In this document: piece after piece, positions 57,958 to 64,000 of the stretch
Position numbering within the stretch: position 1 is the first letter of the stretch
Layout of the letters: every line of letters starts with the position of its first letter
Source: Marvania coccoides
Taxonomy: Eukaryota > Chlorophyta > Trebouxiophyceae > Chlorellales > Chlorellaceae
NCBI GenBank assembly: GCA_963854735.1
Contig: OY978104.1
Coordinates: 496,001 to 560,000 of the forward strand
Length of the DNA stretch: 64,000 nt
Reading direction: 5' to 3'
Translations under genes and position numbers: made by a program
The notes under the pieces: model-generated
Databases searched by the model: none
What the model was told of the DNA's origin: nothing
Seen by the model: the letters and a program-made list of their open reading frames with translations, nothing else

Positions 57958-59947
57958 ATGCGCCTCGCCTCGACCATTTCGGCCCTGCTTCTGGTCTTAC
58001 AGGCAAGTAACACTCCATGGCGGCAACGAGCCCCGTCTCTCATTCCGACGCCGTCACTTCCTTTCCGGCTCTTGATCGCAAGAATAGTCAATTCTCAAAG
58101 TGCGGCTGGCTCACCTCTTCACACTCCTTTATCACCTCTGCAGATTTCTGTCGCTATCGCGCAGCCGACCAAGCTCATCGTGAGATGGAAAGAGAACACC
58201 AAGCCCGATCTACCGCCGCAGGCCAACGCCAAGGCGCTCCGAATGCCCAACGCTTTCGTTGAAGGTAAGAAGCACCTCGCTGCAGCCAGAAACACCCCCT
58301 TCCTCCCCACACACCCACCATTTAGTCGCCCACCCCTCCCTGCGCTTGTATCCTCCGCACCAAAATATTGCCACATACATGGCGTCATATTTTTTTCAAC
58401 GCTAATGTTGTCGCATCCTAACCTCCTCTCCCCACCCACTCCCCGTAGACCCCCTCCCCGGCGAGTCCGTGACTGCCGCCGTAGCCCGCCGCCTCAAGAA
58501 CCCCAACGTCCTGGATGCCGAACCCGACCATATTCAGACCATCGACATGACAGCCAACGACCTGCTCACCTCCCAGTATGGCATGGCCAAGATCGGCATC
58601 ACCGCCGCCTGGGACATGGCCACTGGCTCTTCATCCACCAAGGTCTGTGTCATCGACACTGGCGTCGATTACAACCACCCCGACCTCACCAACACAGTCC
58701 AGGGATGGGATTACGTTCAAAACACTGCTGGAGGAATGGACGCGAATAACCATGGAACGCACACAGCCGGTGTGATTGGAGCTACCACCAACAATGGCGC
58801 TGGCGTTGCCGGCGTGAACTGGAACGTCACCATTGTGCCTTGCCGCTTCCTGGACGCCACTGGTGCGGTTAACCTCCCTCCTGTCTTTCCCTTCACTCAT
58901 TTTATGTCCTTTTATTTTATTCTTCTGCATATTGGCCGCTATTCTCTGTCAAAAATCTCACTAAGAAAACATTTCCCCCCAACGCAGGCTCTGGCGCCAC
59001 CTCCAACGCAATCAACTGCCTGTACTACTGCGACTCCGTGGGCGCCAAGATCACCAGCAATAGCTGGGGCTCCACCGCCAGCTCATCCTCCCTGAGAACC
59101 GCCATCCTGGACTTGTGCAACAAGGGATCGCTTTTTGTGGGCGCCGCCGGCAACTACGGTGTCAAGTGAGTTTTTCTTGCTTCGTTCTTTAAATCCTTCG
59201 GCCCACTCCCCCTTCTCCCTCCCTACTCATATTCTTCTTCTCGCTTTTCACTCACCTGCCTACTTCTTTCCTTCTTTTTACTGCAGCAATGATGTGGCCG
59301 GCACGTTGGTGTCCTACCCCGCTGCCTACAACCTTGCCTGCCAGGTCACCGTGGCCGCCACAGACAACGTCGACGCGTTGGCCACGTTCTCGTCCTACGG
59401 CCCCACCTCCACGCACCTCGCCGCCCCTGGCGTCAGCATTTACTCCACGCTGACAAATGGCAGTTATGGCTACATGAGCGGCACCTCCATGGCCACACCC
59501 TACGTCGCAGGCGTGGCTGCCCTGCTGAGCTCCTCCAAGCCCACCCTCACCGCCGCCGAGCTCAAAGCCAAGATCCTGGGGTCTGTGGCCCCCGTGGCTG
59601 CTCTCGCAGGCAAGGTGTCCACCGGCGGCCGCCTTGACGCAGCAAAAACGCTCTCCAGCACCACCGTCCCGGCTGCGCCCGTGTGCTCCATCTGGACCAT
59701 GAGCAGCCTCATGCTCAGCACTCGTTACACCACCGGAACCGCCCTCCAGGTGGGCTTGAAGACCACCACCGACATTGGGTGCTCCAATGCATGCAAGGCC
59801 AACGCCTCGTGCCGAACCTGGAGCTGGGACAAGCGCAAGAACGGCGCTTTCTGCTACCTGTACTCTGTGGAGGACACGGCGCAGACCCGCGTCACTGACA
59901 AGAATTTTGTCAGCGGCAAGAAATTATGCTCCGCATGGTCCGCGTAA
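57958..59947 (+). CDS. Secreted subtilisin-like serine protease with PAN/apple-like tail
   Basis: Five exons (57958-58002, 58144-58264, 58449-58862, 58988-59165, 59287-59947), 472 residues. A signal peptide (MRLASTISALLLVLQ...AIAQ) is followed by an I9-like propeptide (KLIVRWKE) and a peptidase S8 domain with the triad VIDTGVDYNHPDL, NNHGTHTAGVIG and SGTSMATPYVAG; the oxyanion Asn is in GAAGN. The last 85 residues form a six-Cys PAN/apple-like module (GCSNACKANASCRTWSW, C-Y-L-Y, FVSGKKLC). Intron 1 uses a GC donor (TTACAG|GCAAGT): the GT two bases further shifts the propeptide out of frame. It probably acts outside the cell or in the vacuole. Confidence 0.93.
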
Positions 59948-60444
59948 ACTCACCCCTTTTCGTCTCTCTTTTTATCGCCTTTCTGCCAAAGTTTTCCGTT
60001 CAGGTATTGGCCCACTACCTCCCTCTTTCTTGTTTATATTCCTTGGCCCTTCATCTCGTTTTCCTTCTGATTTACTGGCTAATATATTCCTTTTCCGAAT
60101 CTATCTTTCCGCATGTGCGTTCTTTTCTTCCTTTGGCCTTCTTCTTTCCCTTTTCTTTCTTCATAGTCTTCGCAGCACACTATTTAGTTCTTCCTCAGCA
60201 GTGTATTGCTGTTTTTCTCGTATATATTTGTTTATGAATCCCCCTCATTGTATAGAACGGAGCATTCTTATACCAAATTGAACCCAAATTCTCTTTCTAA
60301 ATTTCTTTCTTTCCAAGTGTTGCAAGTGACCGAGTATCTCCACTTCCCTTTTCCTACATACATACATTTCTGCTTTTTCAGATGACAATAAGCTCTTTGT
60401 TTCGCCGTTTTTTCATAATTTCATCCTGATGTTTTCTTCATCCT

Positions 60445-60577
60445 TTTAGTTGACGTTGAGCTGAGCCAGATTAATAATTATAACTGCTCTCAGTTCCTAT
60501 ATGTTTTGATTTTAGCGCTTTTTGCTGATGTTGCTCCTGTGCCATCAGGCCTCGGGCTATAATAATTCCCCTGGCGA
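60445..60577. repeat. Imperfect direct repeat, unit 1
   Basis: Shares GAGCCAGATTAATAAT, ACTGCTCT-CAGTTC, TATATGTTTT, GTGCC-TCAGGCCTCGG and CCCCTGGCG with 60708-60853, same order and orientation. Confidence 0.75.
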
Positions 60578-60707
60578 TTAGTTCCATATTTTGCAAAATA
60601 ACTGGGATTTTATATTTTCCTCCCACCTGCCTTTTCCAAACGATTTTCACTAAACCCATGTTTCGCAGCTTTTAAATTTCATCCTTGAGAATGGTTTTCT
60701 TTTCTTT

Positions 60708-60853
60708 CTTTCAGTTGAGACGAGCCAGATTAATAATACTTGTGAACTGCTCTTCAGTTCTTATATGTTTTCATTTTCGCATTTAGCGCCCTTTTTATTA
60801 TCAAACATTGCTGTTGTGCCGTCAGGCCTCGGTCTACTATGATGCCCCTGGCG
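60708..60853. repeat. Imperfect direct repeat, unit 2
   Basis: Second unit of the 60445-60577 repeat, offset about 263 bp, with small insertions. Confidence 0.75.
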
Positions 60854-61374
60854 CTGCACGCTTACCAAGCTGTAATTACTTGTAACCCCATCACTTGCCA
60901 TAGCAAAAAAATCAAAGAACTGAGGGACAAATTCAGGGGGCGTTCACCTTGAGGCACCAGATTATGTTGCTGCGCCGCGAGGTACAGCCAGGCAGCCGTC
61001 GTATGACCGTATTATTCGATGCGAAGGCATTAAAGTAATTTACATAGTGGAAACACATCGGCAGCTTCGGCATTAAATGCAACGCCAGCCTACGCCACAC
61101 AAATAAAACAAAGGAAAAGAGAAAGAGAAGCTCAGTTTCATGTCAATTCAATAATTATATGCAACCCGCGCTTCTCGCTCTCCATAGCAAGCAAAAACTC
61201 AATCATACTATTAGTATTTGATGGATAAAAATGTTTGTAATGTCACAATTCGGCAACAAAAAAGTGTCACGCCGACATAACTACGCCGTCAAAACCCGTT
61301 TCTTCCACCATCGTTGCCCCAAGACAGCTTTTTAGTGCGCTCTAGACAAGCACACCACCACGGTTTCTCTATTT

Positions 61375-61777
61375 CTATCGCCGCTTATCACCCGATAGCA
61401 CCGGTTCCCCACTTGGATGAACGTCGCTTATTGTCTTGTCAGCACTGGTTTTCTTCAGCGTTCTCCCGCGGTGGTCGATGCCAAAGCGCCAGCCGTAGTC
61501 AAACGTGAAGGCAACGCCGTTGTTCTTAAGAATGTTGGCCACAATTGAGGCACCTTCTGACTCCAGCAGGCGGCGGTAGCCGTAGGCTTGCGCTGCAAGC
61601 ATGGGGGGAGCATTCGACGTTTAATTTAATGTATATTTGGCGGGTCTAGAGTTGGTGGGTCTGGAGTTCGCCATTGAGAAAAAGAGTCGTATTTGCCAAA
61701 TATATTTAAATCATCTTACCGCTATCGGTGAGGAGGCCTGCCAGACACAGGATGACAAGCGTCGTGGAGAGCCTCAT
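61375..61777 (-). CDS. Small secreted protein, unrecognised
   Basis: Two exons, 61777-61720 and 61592-61375, 91 residues in phase. The first exon encodes a textbook signal peptide (MRLSTTLVILCLAGLLTDS) with a likely cut after A-Q-A. The mature part of about 69 residues has no Cys and is basic, with YGYRRLLESEG, VANILKNNGVAFTFDYGWRF and a Lys/Asp/Ser-rich tail ending in KRR. No family recognised. It may be a secreted peptide or short cell-wall protein; that is inference from the signal peptide and size. Confidence 0.6.
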
Positions 61778-62742
61778 GGTTTCATAACACTATCAAAACT
61801 GTCAAAAATCCCGATTATAAGTATAAAAGAGTCGCAACTTGATGCGAGACAAGCGATACGACATAAAGAAGAAAGGGCTGCACACTTTTATGTAGAATAA
61901 TATTATATGTAGAACGAAGGGGAGAAAAACAAAATAAACATGTTAAAAAACCAGCAAATAATTTTATTGCAGTAGATTCCGCAGCCTTCTCTAGAGAAAA
62001 AGCGATGTGCTCCACTGCGGCTGCAAATTCACTATCATCGTACTTCACCGCTCACTGTAGCTTCAGCATGTTTTTAACTGGACTAAAGAATCGGCCAGGT
62101 GGGGATGACGCAGCACCTAAACGCAGTGTTTTTTGTTTTTCCCTTTAAAACCAAAACCACCGAAGCTTTGCTTGCACAAAAGCATTGCTGCGGACTAGAA
62201 GATAAAGAACTGGGGACTGCTCCATAATGCAATTTAAAATCATTCAATATTCAGCTGGCCAGAAGGCTCAGTAGTAAGCCTTGACAATTCTGCATCCACC
62301 CACAGCTGGGCCGACTGTCTCGCTCCTCGCCATCACCCAACCAGGTGTAGTGTTACATTGTGATGTAGTAGGCATTCACTGGCATTAATCCTTCAGCTAA
62401 CTCGTCTGTATTACTGCATATGCTCCAAAATAAATAAAAATTGTGATCAGATACTTGCACGTAGTTTTTAGCTCCTTGCAAAGAGACGATGCCTCAAGCA
62501 ATGTCGAAAAAATTTATATTTTTTAAAAGAGCAATCGCACCGCAGTCTTATAAGAAGAGCGAAATTCCTTCGAGGGCCGGCTTCCCCCAACCAAGTGCAT
62601 TTTAAATCTATTGCGCCATCTTATTTTTATTGAAAACATCATAAACTTTGCAGCAGCACCGCGCATTCGAACAGAAGCTGCCAAAACTTTTTGATCGAAT
62701 TAAAAATTTAATCTCGCAGCTGGGCGCTGTGTCCCGGCCGCC
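61778..62742. other. Divergent intergenic region, no gene seen
   Basis: 965 bp between the small secreted protein (-) and APC6 (+), AT-rich. It should contain both promoters. No other feature recognised. Confidence 0.5.
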
Positions 62743-64000
62743 ATGGACCCTGCGGCGCTCCAAAACCTGCGCAGCCTCGTCCACGACTGCTTGGCCAAGC
62801 ACCTCTACGACGGAGCCATTTTTTTCGCAGACAAGCTGGTGACACTGACAGGCTATGCTCCTGGAGAGGTCTACACTCTGGCCCAGGCGTTCTTCATCGA
62901 CAGGCAGTACCGCCGCTGCCTGCACCTGCTGCGCACCTCTGAGCTCGTCGACAAAGACATCCGGTTTCGCTATTTGGCAGCCAGGTGAGCTTCAGCGCTT
63001 GAGGAAAAAGCCGGCCGGCATTTTTGAGGACTTTGCTACGCTTTACAGAAGATTACGCCTGGAATTATTTGGAATACGCTGTTTCCGAAATAGTATTGAT
63101 TCTAAAGAGTCATTTATCCTGTTATTTGTTTTTCTACGACTTTCAAATTTTCCCTTCAGCAACATCCAATATTGATCCCTTATGCTCGCCAATTTTTTAC
63201 TTAGGTGTCTGGCTGAAACCAAGGAGTGGGAAGAGTGCTTAGAACTGCTGGGTGGGCTCAATGCCGAGCCGGCAGAGGTGTTTGCGTTCCCAACCCCGCC
63301 CAGCTCCCCTGGCTCATCGCTGGACTACCTCTCCTCGGTGTGCCTGCTGCGCGGCAAAGTCTACGACCAGCTCGAAAACTTCCCCAAAGCAGTGCGTTTA
63401 AGACAGCCAAAGCAAGCCTTATATTTCATAACAAAAAAACCTTCAAAATTATGTTTTTAGTCTATTTCATTGCGCCAAGCTTAAGTTTTGATGGATGCTA
63501 TTCATTGTGCGCAGGTTATGTGGTATAAAGAGGCGCTGGCGCGCGACCCGTTCAACCAGGAGGCCTTCCATGCGCTGGTAGAAAGGCACAAGCTCACCGA
63601 AGAGGAAGAAAGTTCGCTGGTAAACGAGCTGGCGGCGCGTCTCCCCGAGGAGCAGCGCTGGCTGGGGCTGCTGTACCGCAGCAAGTGCAAGCAGTACGAT
63701 GCCGCGGGGCACGCCGCAGCTGAGCTGGCGTTGTCAATTTTGGAGAACACGACACCCAATCAGCAGAGCCCCGGCTCCGCAGCCCGCGAGCAGCAGCAAC
63801 AACAGCAACAGCAGTCGAGTGGAGGCGGAGACAACTCAATGGGCGGCGGGGGGGGATTCGCTTTTGGTGGTGGTGGCGGCGACGACGATATTTCGCCTTC
63901 TGAAATGCGAGGCACCCCTAAAGCCGCCAGACGCTGCAGCTCCGCCTCCGCGATGGCGATTTCGCCCATAGAGGAGGACGCCGCGGAGGGGCGCTCCACG
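62743..64000 (+). CDS. APC6: Anaphase-promoting complex subunit 6 (CDC16), 3' end beyond window
   Basis: Three exons in view, 62743-62984, 63205-63391 and 63515 onward to the window edge, in consistent phase. The N-terminus matches APC6/CDC16: HLYDGAIFFADKLVTLTGY, VYTLAQAFFIDRQYRRCLHL, FRYLAARCLAETKEWEECL and VMWYKEALARDPFNQEAFHAL are its first TPR units. APC6 is a TPR scaffold subunit of the APC/C ubiquitin ligase that drives exit from mitosis. From about 63785 a low-complexity insert (Gln run, then Gly-rich) leads into a Ser-rich stretch, as in other APC6 proteins before the TPR core. The remaining TPR superhelix lies outside the window. Confidence 0.88.

Larger units (their letters stand above)
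59948..61374. other. Intergenic region with a tandem repeat pair
   Basis: Pyrimidine-rich 3' flank of the subtilase followed by a duplicated segment (60445-60577 and 60708-60853). No gene recognised. Confidence 0.55.

Overview
This window is nuclear DNA from a eukaryote with many introns, most likely a unicellular alga. Exons are GC-rich and end mainly in G/C codons. Introns and intergenic DNA are AT-rich. I could place about 77 introns with consistent reading phase in 18 genes. The algal reading rests on a bacterial-type PEP carboxylase with a disordered insert (as in green algae and plants), a DUF1825-like protein of cyanobacterial flavour, and a plant-type mitochondrial rhomboid. No rRNA, tRNA, CRISPR array or complete transposon was recognised.

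Layout. 1-740: 3' part of a DUF1825-like gene (+). 1455-7254: three tandem minus-strand copies of an unrecognised polytopic membrane-protein family; the first is a pseudogene and carries an introner-like intron. 7564-12260: gamma-tubulin complex component (-). 12846-14348: PP2C phosphatase (-), divergent from beta-tubulin (14604-16569, +). 17421-21765: multi-TM + PH + TKL kinase (-). 22184-23350: TMEM53-like hydrolase (+). 23567-24809: mitochondrial-type rhomboid protease (-). 25011-25767: KEOPS subunit Cgi121/TPRKB (-). 26011-30364: OSCA/TMEM63-like channel (+). 30903-36881: tripeptidyl peptidase II (-). 37415-38790: decayed fragments (RZ-type zinc finger, TPR-SET methyltransferase). 39592-43116: secreted multicopper oxidase (-). 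44620-46115: spermidine-synthase-like methyltransferase (+). 47279-48976: intronless coiled-coil protein (+). 49208-50111: small Cys-rich gene (-) with the second introner-like intron. 50242-51138: DUF4864-like protein (-). 51423-56461: PEP carboxylase (+). 57958-59947: secreted subtilase (+). 61375-61777: small secreted protein (-). 62743-64000: 5' part of APC6/CDC16 (+), cut by the window edge.

The genes are mostly unrelated housekeeping and signalling functions. Loose themes are microtubules and cell cycle (GCP, beta-tubulin, APC6), protein turnover (TPP2, rhomboid, subtilase) and secretion: the oxidase and the subtilase end in the same kind of six-cysteine PAN/apple-like module.

The most notable observation is a pair of homologous introns in two unrelated genes (2343-2535 and 49532-49738). 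They have the same orientation relative to transcription, the same AG|GT donor border, the same phase and similar length. That is the signature of introner-like elements. Also notable are at least four well supported GC-AG introns, the multi-TM/PH/TKL kinase, and the tandem membrane-protein family.
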